The notes under the pieces: generated by a model | The model's database searches: none | What the model was told of the DNA's origin: nothing | What the model saw: only the letters and a program-made list of their open reading frames with translations | Assembly: GCF_016907755.1 (NCBI RefSeq) | Contig: NZ_JAFBCN010000001.1 | Location: 2,976,001-3,040,000 of the forward strand | Length of the DNA stretch: 64,000 nt | Reading direction: 5' to 3' | From: Cellulosimicrobium cellulans | GTDB taxonomy: Bacteria; Actinomycetota; Actinomycetes; Actinomycetales; Cellulomonadaceae | Program-made: the position numbers and the translations under genes | In this document: one piece after another, positions 45,051-54,797 of the stretch | Layout of the letters: every line of letters starts with the position of its first letter | Position numbering within the stretch: the stretch's first letter is position 1

Positions 45051-45332
45051 CCACCGAACGCGCCCGCCACGCCCCAGGCACACCGACGCACGGCGCCCTC
45101 GGCCGGGCCGGGTCGAGCCGCAGGTGTGAGGCCTACCACGCGCCCCCGGCGCGAGACCACGATCCGTCGCAGACGCTCCCCGAGCCCTGTCTCGCACCGC
45201 ACCGGGGACAGCGCTCTTCGGCCGGCCTCCGGTCTCGTCGCGCGCGGCGGCGCGCGTTCCCGCGGGGCAGGCTCGCCAGCGACTTCCCTCATGCCAGATA
45301 CGAAGGCTGCTCCCGACCTCATTCGTGGATGA

Positions 45333-45390
45333 TCAACCGGTTGACCAACGTCGCTGGAGGCCGCTACGGTGTGCGCAACCGCTTAACCAC
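45333..45390 (+). promoter_or_regulatory. LacI-controlled promoter of the fructan operon
   Basis: The palindrome TCAACCGGTTGA (45333-45344) and a second site CAACCGCTTAACC (45376-45388) share 11 of 13 bases with each other and have the central CG of LacI-family operators. Between them TTGACC (45341-45346) and TACGGT (45365-45370), 18 nt apart, form a -35/-10 promoter. Repressor binding would block both polymerase entry and escape. The likely repressor is encoded at 50155-51174. Confidence 0.72.
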
Positions 45391-45404
45391 GACGATGGGT
45401 AGCA

Positions 45405-46895
45405 ATGGACCAGCGAGGGTTCTACCAGCCGACCGACGCCTGGGTGGGGGACGTCATCCCCTGGCAGGAGGACGGTGTCTTCCACCTCTTCTACCTGCAC
45501 GAGACGCGCCGCGCGCCGAAGGACGGCATGCCGTGGCACCGGGTCCTCACCGAGAACCTCGTCGACTTCCACGACGCCGGGGCGGCGCTCGCCTCGGGTG
45601 GCCCGTCCGCGGCGGACTTCAACGTCTACACGGGCAGCATCGTGCTGGACTCCGCGGGGACGCACCACGCGTTCTACACCGGGCAGAACCCGGCCCGCGT
45701 CGGCGCGGACGGGCGGCCGCTCCAGGTGGTGATGCACGCGACGAGCCGCGACGGCATGCGGTCCTGGCACGGCCGCCCGGAGGACACCTTCGGCGCGACG
45801 GCCGGCTACGAGACCGGGGACTGGCGGGACCCGTTCGTGCTCTGGGACGCCGAGGCCGGGCTCTGGCGCATGCTGATCACCGCCCGGCACGACCACGGGC
45901 CCGAGCGTCGTCGAGGTGTGATCGCCCAGTGCGTGTCGCGCGACCTCTCCACCTGGGAGGCGGCCGCGCCGTTCTGGGACCCACGCCGGTACATCGCTCA
46001 CGAGTGCCCCGAGGTGTTCCAGTGGGGTGAGTGGTGGTACCTCGTCTACTCGGAGTTCAGCGACGCCTTCACCACGCGCTACCGGATGGCTCGCAGCCTG
46101 GAGGGCCCGTGGCTCGTGCCGGAGCACGACACGCTCGACGGGCGCGCGTACTACGCCGCCAAGTCCGCGGAGCGCGACGGGCGCCGGTTCTTCTTCGGGT
46201 GGATCGCCTCGCGCGAGGGCGGCACCGACGACGGAGCGTGGCAGTGGGCCGGCACGATGTCCGTGCTCGAGGCCGAGCAGCGCGAGGACGGCACCCTCAC
46301 CTTCCACCCCACCCAGGAGCAGCGCGGCACGTTCGTCGACCCGGTGGACGTCGTCCCCGCCGGGACGACGCTCACCGCCCCCGACGGGCACGTGAGCGTC
46401 CTCTCCCCCGAGGACGCGCCGGACGCGTTCCGGCTCACCGCCCGGTTCGACGTCGCCGCGGGCACCCGGGAGCTCGGACTGCTCCTGCGCGCGAGCGCGG
46501 ACGGCGACGAGGGGTACGTGCTGCGCCTCGAGCCGCCCCGCCAGCGCCTGGTCCTGGACCGGTGGCCACGCCGGCAGACCGGCACCGAGCAGTGGCAGAT
46601 CTCCGGCGACGTGCCGTTCGCCGTCGAGCTCGAGCGCCCGTGCGCGATCGGACCCGGCGTGCACGAGCTCGAGGTCATCGTCGACGGCGACCTGTGCGTC
46701 GCCACGGTGGACGACGCGACGGTGCTGAGCACCCGTCTGTACGACCGGCCCGGAGGCCGCGTGGGGGCCTTCGTCGGCGAGGGCACCGCAGCGCTGATCC
46801 GCGTCTCGCTCGCCACCCCGGGCGAACGTGCCCCGGCGCGAGAGCTCGACGACGCCACCGCCCTCGGCGACGACGTGCTCGCCACGGCGACGTAG
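45405..46895 (+). CDS. GH32-like glycoside hydrolase, divergent catalytic N-motif
   Basis: 496 aa. A five-bladed propeller is suggested by YQPTDAWVGDVIPWQEDGVFHLFY, FNVYTGSIVLDSAGTHHAFY, GDWRDPFVLW (RDP, D142 as transition-state stabiliser) and AHECPEVFQW (EC motif, acid-base E200), then a C-terminal jelly-roll (GLLLRASADGDEGYVLRLE). The classical WMNDPNG is replaced by DAWVGDVIP, so the nucleophile is probably D11 or D16. No signal peptide; likely cytoplasmic hydrolysis of imported fructosides. First gene of the operon. Confidence 0.82.
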   Translation: MDQRGFYQPTDAWVGDVIPWQEDGVFHLFYLHETRRAPKDGMPWHRVLTENLVDFHDAGAALASGGPSAADFNVYTGSIVLDSAGTHHAFYTGQNPARVGADGRPLQVVMHATSRDGMRSWHGRPEDTFGATAGYETGDWRDPFVLWDAEAGLWRMLITARHDHGPERRRGVIAQCVSRDLSTWEAAAPFWDPRRYIAHECPEVFQWGEWWYLVYSEFSDAFTTRYRMARSLEGPWLVPEHDTLDGRAYYAAKSAERDGRRFFFGWIASREGGTDDGAWQWAGTMSVLEAEQREDGTLTFHPTQEQRGTFVDPVDVVPAGTTLTAPDGHVSVLSPEDAPDAFRLTARFDVAAGTRELGLLLRASADGDEGYVLRLEPPRQRLVLDRWPRRQTGTEQWQISGDVPFAVELERPCAIGPGVHELEVIVDGDLCVATVDDATVLSTRLYDRPGGRVGAFVGEGTAALIRVSLATPGERAPARELDDATALGDDVLATAT

Positions 46896-46948
46896 CCCCG
46901 ACCCCGACCCGCTTCACCACACCCCATCGATCAACGGAGATGTCGACC

Positions 46949-48286
46949 ATGGCCATCAGGAAGCGCACCGCAGCACTCCTCGCCGCCGCCGTGACCACCG
47001 CCCTCGCGCTCACCGGGTGCGCCGGCGGTACCGGTGGTGCCGACCCGACCGACGTGAACCCCGAGGGGGAGATCGAACCTCGCGAGATCTCCTGGCTCCT
47101 CTCGCGACCCGCCGACGGTGGCGTGATCACCGCGATGGAGCAGATCGCCGACGAGTACGCGGCCGAGCACCCGGGATTCTCGCTGAACCTCATCACCACG
47201 CCGGACCGGCCGTCGTACATCCAGAAGTACGAGACCCTCGCGGCCGCGAACAAGCTCCCGGAGCTCTTCGACACCGACGCCACGCCCTTCGCGCAGAAGC
47301 TCGCGAGCCAGGACCGGATGATCGACGTCGACGCGCTGCTCGACGACCTCGGGCTGGCCGAGGACTACCGCGAAGCGGCGCTGGGCTATCAGCGGTTCGA
47401 CGACGGTTCGCTGTACATGGTGCCGTTCGAGTTCCAGCTCGAGTTCTTCTGGTACAACACCGCGCTGTTCGAGAAGGCTGGCGTCACGGTCCCCGCGACG
47501 CTCGACGACTTCCCGCAGCTGTGCCGGGACCTGCGTGCCCAGGGCATCACACCGATCGCGCTCGACGGCCAGGACCAGTGGCCGCTCGAGCGGTACATGG
47601 CGTACTACCCGTTCCGCATGGCCGGGCCGGAGTACGTGCAGGACCTCAAGAACGGCGACGCGTCGTTCGCCGACCCCGCCGGCGTCGCCGCCGCCGAGTG
47701 GCTGTCCGAGCTCGGGGAGGCCGGGTGCTTCCAGGAGGGCTTCTCCTCCACGGGCTACGCCGACGCCCAGGCGCTGTTCACCTCGGGGAAGGCCGCCGTC
47801 TACAACATCGGGACCTGGGAGCTCGGCAACCTCGCGACCGAGGCGCTCGACCCGGGGGTGCGCGACGACGTGGACTACTTCACCCTCCCGACGGTCGACG
47901 GCGCCGTCACCACGGACGACGAGTACGTCACGCCGTCCGGTATCGGCATGGCGGTCAACGCCCAGACGTACGACCCCCTGGTCCGCGACTTCCTGAAGTT
48001 CGCGCTCGAGCGGTACCCCGAGATCTACGCGACCACGGGTGCGATCTCTCCGACGACGACCGTGCAGACCACGGTCCCCGCCGACGCGACCCCCCTGTAC
48101 TCGCGCGCGGTCGAGCAGGCGGACACGGTCGGGCCGAAGATCGCGATGCCCTGGGACACCCAGCTCGACCCGGCCACCAACACCCGGCTCCAGCAGGAGC
48201 TGACGCTGCTGGTCCAGGGCGACATCACTCCCGAGGAGTTCGTGACGACCATGGACGCGACGCTGCGGGAGAACATCGATGGCTGA
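46949..48286 (+). CDS. ABC transporter sugar-binding lipoprotein
   Basis: 445 aa from ATG 46949, with GGAG 9 nt upstream (ATG 46940 also in frame). A signal peptide with lipobox LTGC is followed by an acidic linker and a family 1 solute-binding fold: SWLLSRPADGGVITAMEQIADEY, NKLPELFDTDATPF, WYNTALFEKAGVTVPATLDD and LFTSGKAAVYNIGTWEL. Anchored outside; delivers oligosaccharide to the two permeases. Overlaps the next gene by 8 nt. Confidence 0.9.
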   Translation: MAIRKRTAALLAAAVTTALALTGCAGGTGGADPTDVNPEGEIEPREISWLLSRPADGGVITAMEQIADEYAAEHPGFSLNLITTPDRPSYIQKYETLAAANKLPELFDTDATPFAQKLASQDRMIDVDALLDDLGLAEDYREAALGYQRFDDGSLYMVPFEFQLEFFWYNTALFEKAGVTVPATLDDFPQLCRDLRAQGITPIALDGQDQWPLERYMAYYPFRMAGPEYVQDLKNGDASFADPAGVAAAEWLSELGEAGCFQEGFSSTGYADAQALFTSGKAAVYNIGTWELGNLATEALDPGVRDDVDYFTLPTVDGAVTTDDEYVTPSGIGMAVNAQTYDPLVRDFLKFALERYPEIYATTGAISPTTTVQTTVPADATPLYSRAVEQADTVGPKIAMPWDTQLDPATNTRLQQELTLLVQGDITPEEFVTTMDATLRENIDG

Positions 48287-49247
48287 CACCGCCGCGGTCG
48301 ACGTCGCGGCCCGACCTCGACCCCTCCCTCGACCGCAGTCACGGCGCACGCCGCTGAGGTCGTCGATGCTGCCCCGCCGGTCGCGGACCGCGGTCCTGGT
48401 CTTCCTGGTGCCACCGCTGGTCCTGTACGGCGTGGCGGTGCTGCTGCCGATCGTGCAGTCCCTGTTCCTGAGCCTGTTCCGGTGGGACGGGATCAGCGCC
48501 ATGGACTTCGTCGGCCTCGACAACTACACCAAGATGTTCACCCGCGACGACGTCTTCTGGACCGCGTTCGGCAACGCCCTCGGCTACCTCGCGATCTGCC
48601 TCGTGCTCCAGCTCGGCGGCGCGCTGGCCGTCGCGGGACTGCTGACGGCGCTCCCCCGCGCGCGCGAGCTCGTCAAGACCCTCTACCTGCTGCCGGCCGT
48701 CATCTCGACCGTCGCGATCGCGTTCCTGTTCCAGCGCATCTACTCGCTCGAGCCCGTCGGCCTGCTCAACCAGATCCTGGGATGGGTCGGGCTGGAGAGC
48801 CTGCAGACCGCGTGGCTGTCGAACGTGGACACGGTGCTCGCCGCGGTGTCCGTGCCCGAGGGCTGGCGGTTCACGGGCCTGTACATGCTCATCGTCTACG
48901 CGGCGCTCATCGCCGTGCCCCGCGAGCTCGAGGAGGCGGCACGCCTCGACGGCGCATCGTGGTGGCAGGTGTTCTGGCGCATCCGCTTCCCCTACATCCG
49001 GCCGGTGTGGATCACGACGACGATCATGGCGACGACCTTCGCCCTGCGGGGGTTCGACATCCCGTACCTGCTCACCAACGGCGGTCCCGGCCAGGCCTCC
49101 GAGCTGCTGACCACCTACATGTACAAGACCGCGTTCGTGCACACGGACTACGGCTACGCCAGCGCGATCTCCGTGTTCATCGTGGTCGAGTGCCTCGTCG
49201 CCGTCGGCCTCATCTTCCTCCTGCTCCGTCGAAGGGACGACTCGTGA
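48279..49247 (+). CDS. Sugar ABC transporter permease (MalF-type)
   Basis: 322 aa, six membrane helices after a basic start (LPRRSRTAVLVFLVPP). The EAA loop ELEEAARLDGASWWQVFWRIRFPYI contacts the ATPase. Overlaps the upstream and downstream genes, so the operon is tightly coupled. No ATPase is encoded here, as is typical of actinobacterial carbohydrate importers that share an MsmK-like ATPase. Confidence 0.92.
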   Translation: MADTAAVDVAARPRPLPRPQSRRTPLRSSMLPRRSRTAVLVFLVPPLVLYGVAVLLPIVQSLFLSLFRWDGISAMDFVGLDNYTKMFTRDDVFWTAFGNALGYLAICLVLQLGGALAVAGLLTALPRARELVKTLYLLPAVISTVAIAFLFQRIYSLEPVGLLNQILGWVGLESLQTAWLSNVDTVLAAVSVPEGWRFTGLYMLIVYAALIAVPRELEEAARLDGASWWQVFWRIRFPYIRPVWITTTIMATTFALRGFDIPYLLTNGGPGQASELLTTYMYKTAFVHTDYGYASAISVFIVVECLVAVGLIFLLLRRRDDS

Positions 49248-50158
49248 CCACGCCCCTCCTGGCCCGGTCCACACCGGACGCCTCGCACCCCGCGCGACCA
49301 CCGGCCCGCGCACGCTCGTCGCGCTCGTCCCGGCTCCGCGTCCAGCGCACGCTGCTGACCGTCACGATCGTCGCGATCGTCGTCGTCCAGGTCTATCCCC
49401 TCGCCTGGCTGTTTCTCACAAGCTTTCGCACGGCTGCCGACTTCGCCGGCGGCAACCCGTTCGCCATCCCCGGCGAGCTGACGCTCGACAACTACTCGCG
49501 GGCGTTCGCGACCGGCAACCTGTGGTTGAACATCGTCAACAGCTTCGTCGTGACGCTCGGTGCGAGCGCGCTCATCGTCGTCGCCGGGATGATGGGGGCC
49601 TTCGCGCTGCAGGTGCTCGGCTTCCGGTTCAGCGGGCTCGTGCGCGCCCTGTTCCTGCTGGGCATCATCGTGCCCGTGCAGATCGCGCTCGTCCCGCTCT
49701 TCGTGGACTACGCGCAGGTCGGGCTGCTCGACACGTACGCCTCGATGATCATCCCGCTCGCGGCGTTCTCGCTGCCGATGGCGATCTACCTGTTCTCGTC
49801 CTTCTACGAGTACATCCCGCGTGAGATGTACGAGGCGGCGTCGCTCGACGGCGCGGGCCCGTACCGGATCTTTGCCCGTATCACGACCCCGCTGTCGGTG
49901 AACACGATCATCACGGTGGTCCTCGTGAACAGCATCTTCATCTGGAACGACTTCATCTTCGCCAACACGTTCGTCCTGTCCGACGGGCTCAAGACCATCC
50001 CGCTCGGCCTGCAGAACTACATCGGCGCGATGGGGAACACCGACTGGACGGCGACCTTTGCGGCGGTGTGTGTCACCGTGACCCCGTTGCTGCTGGTATT
50101 CCTCGTCCTGAACAAGGCGATGATCAACGGACTCGAGAGCGGGGCGACCAAGGGATGA
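49244..50158 (+). CDS. Sugar ABC transporter permease (MalG-type)
   Basis: 304 aa from GTG 49244, overlapping the previous stop (GTGA). Six helices; LTSFRTAADF and the EAA loop EMYEAASLDGAGPYRIFARIT are characteristic of the MalG subgroup. Its stop overlaps the start of the LacI gene (ATGA). Confidence 0.92.
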   Translation: MTTPLLARSTPDASHPARPPARARSSRSSRLRVQRTLLTVTIVAIVVVQVYPLAWLFLTSFRTAADFAGGNPFAIPGELTLDNYSRAFATGNLWLNIVNSFVVTLGASALIVVAGMMGAFALQVLGFRFSGLVRALFLLGIIVPVQIALVPLFVDYAQVGLLDTYASMIIPLAAFSLPMAIYLFSSFYEYIPREMYEAASLDGAGPYRIFARITTPLSVNTIITVVLVNSIFIWNDFIFANTFVLSDGLKTIPLGLQNYIGAMGNTDWTATFAAVCVTVTPLLLVFLVLNKAMINGLESGATKG

Positions 50159-51174
50159 GCACGGCAGGCAACAGCAAGCACGGGGCGACAGTCACCATGC
50201 GTGACGTCGCCAAGCTCGCGGGCGTCTCGGTCGCCACGGTCTCGCACGTCGTGAACGACAAGCCCGGTGCGCGCATCGGCAAGGACGCCCGGCGACGGGT
50301 GCACGAGGCCGTCGAGCAGCTCGGCTACCGCCCCAACGCCCTGGCGAAGACCCTCTCCCGTGGCACCTCCCCCTTCATCGGCCTCGTCGCCGACGAGATC
50401 GCCACCACCCCGTTCGCCGGTCAGATCATCCACGGTGCGCAGGACGAGGCGTGGAAGCACGGCTACGTGCTGCTCGTCGCCAACACCGACGGGAACGTGG
50501 CGGCCGAGAACGACGCCATCGCGATGATGCTCGAGCACCAGGTGCGGGGAATCCTCTACTCCACCTGGTACCACCGCGAGATCGTCGTCCCCGAGTCGCT
50601 GCACCAGACCGACACGATCCTCGTCGACTGCTTCGCCGACGGCAGCGGGCTGCCCGCCGTGGTCCCCGACGAGGAGCAGGGCGGGCGGACCGCCACCGAG
50701 GAGCTCCTCACCGCCGGGCACCACCGCATCGCCTTCCTCAACACCACCACGCCGTCCCCCGCCCAGTCGGGTCGTCTGGCCGGGTACCGCGCCGCGCTCG
50801 AGGCGGCCGGCGTCGACTTCGACCCCGCGCTCGTCCTGTCCGTGGCGCCCGAGCAGGAGGGCGGCTATGCCGCGACGGCGCACGTCGTCGAGTCCGGAGC
50901 GACCGCCGTGTTCTGCCACAACGACCGCGTGGCGATGGGTGTCTACGACGGCCTGCGCGAGCGCGGGCTGCGCATCCCCGACGACGTCGCCGTCATGGGA
51001 TTCGACAACCAGGACGTCATCGCCGCTCACCTGCGCCCGACCCTGTCCACGGTCGCGCTGCCGCACTACGAGCTCGGCGCAGCGGGCGTGCGGACGCTCC
51101 TCGGCGTCGACCCGGCACCGGACGACCAGCCCCGTCTCGTCGCCTGCCCGCCGGTCCGCCGGCACTCGGTCTGA
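50155..51174 (+). CDS. LacI-family transcriptional repressor
   Basis: 339 aa. HTH TMRDVAKLAGVSVATVSHVV with hinge helix RPNALAKTLSRG, then a periplasmic-binding-like sensor domain (IGLVADEIATTPFAGQI; VRGILYSTWYHREIV; VFCHNDRVAMGVYDGL; VAVMGFDNQDVIAAHL). It probably binds a fructose-containing inducer and represses the promoter at 45333-45390, including its own gene. Encoded inside the operon, so autoregulated. Confidence 0.92.
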   Translation: MSTAGNSKHGATVTMRDVAKLAGVSVATVSHVVNDKPGARIGKDARRRVHEAVEQLGYRPNALAKTLSRGTSPFIGLVADEIATTPFAGQIIHGAQDEAWKHGYVLLVANTDGNVAAENDAIAMMLEHQVRGILYSTWYHREIVVPESLHQTDTILVDCFADGSGLPAVVPDEEQGGRTATEELLTAGHHRIAFLNTTTPSPAQSGRLAGYRAALEAAGVDFDPALVLSVAPEQEGGYAATAHVVESGATAVFCHNDRVAMGVYDGLRERGLRIPDDVAVMGFDNQDVIAAHLRPTLSTVALPHYELGAAGVRTLLGVDPAPDDQPRLVACPPVRRHSV

Positions 51175-51186
51175 GGACGCGCGCCC

Positions 51187-52641
51187 GTGCGAACGACGAG
51201 CGCCGACGTGCCGCGGCCCCGCTTCCACTTCACCCCCCGGCGACACTGGATGAACGATCCGAACGGCCTGGTGCACCACCGGGGCCTGTGGCACCTGTAC
51301 TTCCAGCACAACCCGGAAGGTTCCGACTGGGGCAACATGAGCTGGGGCCACGCCACCAGCCCGGACCTGGAGCACTGGACCGAGCACCCGGTCGCGCTCC
51401 CGCACCGGACCGGCGAGCAGATCTTCTCCGGCTCCGTCGTCGCCCCACGTGCTGACGACGACGTGCTCACCGCCTACTACACGAGCGCGTACGACGACGG
51501 GCGTCAGGCGCAGTCACGCGCGACCAGCCACGACGGCGGCTTCACCTGGGAGACCGACACCGCCAACCCGGTCCTCGACCGGGGCACCACAGCCTTCCGC
51601 GACCCCAAGGTGATCCGCTACGACGACGGTCGCACCGCTCGGTGGGTCATGCTCACCGTCGAGGCGGACGACCGCCAGGTCCTGCTCTACACGTCCGACG
51701 ACCTGGTGTCCTGGGAGCACCTGAGCACCTTCGGTCCCCTGGGTGCGGCGGGTGTCGTGTGGGAGTGCCCCGACCTGGTCCGGCTGCCCCTGGACGGCGA
51801 CGCCGACGATCCCCGGTGGGTCCTCCTGCTCAGCACCAACCCGGTCGGCGACGACCCCGACCCCGCGGGCTCGTCGATGCACTACGTCGTCGGGCAGTTC
51901 GACGGGACGGTGTTTCTCCCTGACTCGCCCGAGCTCCACCGGCTCGACCACGGCCGCGACTACTACGCGGCCGTCACGTTCGACGACGCCCCGGGCGGCG
52001 AGGCCGTGACGATCGGCTGGATGAGCAACTGGCGCTACGCGCACGTGTTCCCCTCGACGCCATGGCGTGGGGCGATGTCGCTTCCGCGCGTCCTGGCGCT
52101 GCGCACCGTGCACGGGCAGCCTGCTCTCGTCCAGGCGCCGCCGCACTTCGTCCGCCGGCAGCTGGAGCAGGCGGCGCCGACACCGGTCGCCGTGGGCGTC
52201 CGCCCCACCGAGCTCTCGCTCACCGGTCACTCCCTGCTCGAGCTGCGCTGGGATCCGGCCTCCACCGGCTCGCTCTCGCTCCGGCTGCGCGGGGACGCGG
52301 ACGCCTTCGTGGACCTCGTGCACGAACCCGGCAGCGGGAGGCTTCGCCTGGTTCGCGGGGGCCCCGCAGCCGAGGCGGTGCACCCCGACCTCCCGTCGAC
52401 CAGCACCGTCGCGCTGCCGGGGAACCGCCCTGCACAGGTGCTCCTCAGCCTTGACGGCCCCCTCCTGGAGGTATTCGTCAACGACGGCGAGGCGACTGCG
52501 TCGAACCTGGTCCTCCTCGGCGCCGCGGGTGTCACCGCGAGCCTCGGGACGGCACGACCAGGAACCGTGCACGTCACCGCGGTCGACGTCGAGTCGGCGA
52601 CCGCCCCCGACGCTCTGCTGCCGGCCACCGCGACCGGCTGA
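51187..52641 (+). CDS. GH32 beta-fructosidase (levanase/inulinase-type)
   Basis: 484 aa. HWMNDPNGLVHHRGLWHLYFQ carries the nucleophile D24; FRDPKV is the RDP motif (D139) and WECPDLV the acid-base E193. A C-terminal beta-sandwich follows (LLELRWDPASTGSLSLRLRG; PLLEVFVNDGEATASN). No signal peptide, so it splits short imported fructans or sucrose in the cytoplasm. Begins 12 nt after the repressor gene, same operon. Confidence 0.95.
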   Translation: MRTTSADVPRPRFHFTPRRHWMNDPNGLVHHRGLWHLYFQHNPEGSDWGNMSWGHATSPDLEHWTEHPVALPHRTGEQIFSGSVVAPRADDDVLTAYYTSAYDDGRQAQSRATSHDGGFTWETDTANPVLDRGTTAFRDPKVIRYDDGRTARWVMLTVEADDRQVLLYTSDDLVSWEHLSTFGPLGAAGVVWECPDLVRLPLDGDADDPRWVLLLSTNPVGDDPDPAGSSMHYVVGQFDGTVFLPDSPELHRLDHGRDYYAAVTFDDAPGGEAVTIGWMSNWRYAHVFPSTPWRGAMSLPRVLALRTVHGQPALVQAPPHFVRRQLEQAAPTPVAVGVRPTELSLTGHSLLELRWDPASTGSLSLRLRGDADAFVDLVHEPGSGRLRLVRGGPAAEAVHPDLPSTSTVALPGNRPAQVLLSLDGPLLEVFVNDGEATASNLVLLGAAGVTASLGTARPGTVHVTAVDVESATAPDALLPATATG

Positions 52642-52675
52642 CCCGCCGAGCTCGCGCGCCTGAGCCCGCCCGCGG

Positions 52676-53347
52676 TCAGCCGTCCGTGTCGGTCCAGGAC
52701 GCGACGTCGACGCCGTGGTTGTCGGGCGACGCGAGCGACCACCACGCCGGGGCGTGCGAGTCGTCGGCCAGCCGCCCGCCGGCGGCGAGCGCGGCGTCCA
52801 CGCGCGCCCATGCCTGGTCGGCCGGCACGAAGACGTCGAGATGGGTCCGTCCGCGTCCCGGGGAGTCGCCGGAGATCGGGTTGAAGGCGAGCTGCGGGCC
52901 GCACCGCAGCGGGTCGACGGCGTCCGTGTCGCCGAGCTCCTCGTAGCCCAGCACGGCCGTGAAGAACGGCCGCACGTCCGCCTGGGAGTGCTGCGCGACG
53001 TAGAGACCGACCGACTGCGCACGCGTCGGGTCGGGCGTCAGCGACAGCTCGGCCGCCGTGCGCGACACGCTCGCCGCGAAGTCCGGAGCCGTCGCGGGGA
53101 TGCCGTCCGGGTCGCGGTACGGGACCCGGACGACGACTCCCTCGGGACGCACGTCGACGTCGGGCAGGATCCCGGCGCGCTCCGCGGCCTCGACGACCGC
53201 CGGGACCAAGGCCGCGGCACGCGCGAGGGACGTCGCCGTGAAGACCGCCTGCGGTCCCGTCCCGGTGACGCGCCAGTCGGACACGCCCGGTGCTCGGTGG
53301 AACTCGGCCGCGGAGATCCGTCCGCGCTCGCTCGTCGACTCGCCCAT
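52676..53347 (-). CDS. Pterin-carbinolamine dehydratase-like/VOC fusion protein
   Basis: 223 aa. N-terminal about 100 aa resemble PCD/DCoH (SAAEFHRAPGVSDWRVTGTG, ALVPAVVEAAERAGILPDVD, VRPEGVVVRVPYRD). C-terminal about 110 aa are a glyoxalase/VOC domain (VGLYVAQHSQADVRPFFTAV; RTHLDVFVPADQAWARVDAA). This fusion recurs in actinobacteria; its substrate is unknown. Confidence 0.8.
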   Translation of the reverse strand: MGESTSERGRISAAEFHRAPGVSDWRVTGTGPQAVFTATSLARAAALVPAVVEAAERAGILPDVDVRPEGVVVRVPYRDPDGIPATAPDFAASVSRTAAELSLTPDPTRAQSVGLYVAQHSQADVRPFFTAVLGYEELGDTDAVDPLRCGPQLAFNPISGDSPGRGRTHLDVFVPADQAWARVDAALAAGGRLADDSHAPAWWSLASPDNHGVDVASWTDTDG

Positions 53348-53503
53348 GCGCTCCCCTTCGACGTCGCCGGGGCCGACCCCGGCACAGCCCGGGCCCGCGG
53401 GATCTCATCGTAGCGAGGTGTCCTCGGCCCGCCTCGGGATGCGCGGTCGGACGTCCCGCTTTACGGTGGCATGTCCTTTCTGATGCTTTTGAGGCGGTAT
53501 GCA

Positions 53504-54292
53504 ATGCTCGACGTCCATCACTTCACCTACGGAGCCGTGACTCCGCTCATCTCTTACGCTGCCGCGGTCTCCGGGTCTGCCTGCGGCCTGTCCGCGGTGT
53601 CCCGGTCCCGTGTCGACGCGCCGTGGCACGTGCGCTCGGCGTGGCTGTGGCTGGGGGCCGCGGCCATCGGAGGTACGGGCATCTGGGTGATGCACTTCGT
53701 GGCGATGCTCGGGTTCACGGTCACCGGCATGCCGATCCACTACGACGTGCCGCTGACGATCGTCTCCGCACTGGTCGCCGTGGTGGTCGTGTCGGTCGGC
53801 CTGCACCTGGTGATGATGTTCGGCTACCGTCCCCTGCTGCTGGTCGTGGGAGGCTCCGTGGCCGGGCTCGGCGTCGCCGGGATGCACTACATGGGCATGG
53901 CGGCGATGCGCATGCACGGCACCGTGCACTACAGCGCGGTCTCCGTCGTCCTCGCGGTGCTCATCGCGGTCGCCGCCGCGACGGCGGCGCTCTGGCTCTG
54001 CGTGCACGCACGGGGCGGGCTGTCCATGACGGTGTCGGCCCTCGTCATGGGGGTCGCGGTCGCCGGGATGCACTACACCGGCATGTGGGGCGTCTCGGTG
54101 ACCGGTCAGCCGGGCGCACCGGACGGCGGCGTACCGATGCTGGACCTGCTCGGTGCCCTCCTCGTCGGGGGCGGCGGCTCCGTCGTGCTCCTGATGTTCG
54201 TCGTGGTCGGCTCCCGGACGGAGAGCGAGCGGCAGCGGCACGAAGCCTTCCGGGACCGCATGGCGCGGGAGACCGTCCCGGTCCGCCGGTAG
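53504..54292 (+). CDS. MHYT-domain membrane sensor protein
   Basis: 262 aa from ATG 53504, with GAGG 9 nt upstream. Seven or so helices with three MHYT-type motifs, VMHFVAM, GMHYMGM and GMHYTGM, thought to bind copper and sense oxygen, CO or NO. No attached GGDEF, EAL or kinase domain, so it must signal through a partner or act differently. Confidence 0.9.
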   Translation: MLDVHHFTYGAVTPLISYAAAVSGSACGLSAVSRSRVDAPWHVRSAWLWLGAAAIGGTGIWVMHFVAMLGFTVTGMPIHYDVPLTIVSALVAVVVVSVGLHLVMMFGYRPLLLVVGGSVAGLGVAGMHYMGMAAMRMHGTVHYSAVSVVLAVLIAVAAATAALWLCVHARGGLSMTVSALVMGVAVAGMHYTGMWGVSVTGQPGAPDGGVPMLDLLGALLVGGGGSVVLLMFVVVGSRTESERQRHEAFRDRMARETVPVRR

Positions 54293-54311
54293 CGGTACGC
54301 GGGGTGCCGCC

Positions 54312-54791
54312 TCACGGCCGACGCGCGCGCGCCCGGTCCTCCGTCTCGAGGACCCGGCGTAGGCCCGTGAAGTCGCGCAGGAGGATCCGCGCGAGGACGG
54401 CCGTCGGGAGAAGGGCCACCAGCCGGAGCCCGGCGGCGACGTCACCGTGGTAGTCGGCGCGGACACGCGTGCCGCCACCGTCCGGCGTGGTGACGTACTC
54501 GACGCGAGAGTTCCAGGGCGCCGTGGAGTGCCACACGACCCGCCGGTCGGGCTCGACGACCTCGAGCACGTCGGTGAACCGCACCCGGAAGGGACCCACG
54601 CGGTCGACGGCGGCCCAACGACTCCCGACCCGCAGCGGCCCGTCGTCGACCGGGCTGCGGGAGACGACCGCGGGCGCGAACTCCGGCCACCGACCCGGGT
54701 CGGCGAAGTAGGGGAAGACGCGCGACGGCGGGTGGTCGAGGTGGACGTCGAGCGTCACGCGTCGCCACACGGTCCGTCCCCCTCCCGGCAC
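54312..54791 (-). CDS. SRPBCC family protein
   Basis: 159 aa. START/Bet v1-type fold: VTLDVHLDHPPSRVFPYFAD, GSRWAAVDRVGPFRVRFTDV, DRRVVWHSTAPWNSRVEYVT and GTRVRADYHGDV, with a C-terminal helix. Hydrophobic-ligand binding protein; ligand unknown. Six nt after the hemerythrin gene. Confidence 0.82.
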   Translation of the reverse strand: MPGGGRTVWRRVTLDVHLDHPPSRVFPYFADPGRWPEFAPAVVSRSPVDDGPLRVGSRWAAVDRVGPFRVRFTDVLEVVEPDRRVVWHSTAPWNSRVEYVTTPDGGGTRVRADYHGDVAAGLRLVALLPTAVLARILLRDFTGLRRVLETEDRARARRP

Positions 54792-54797
54792 CCGGTG

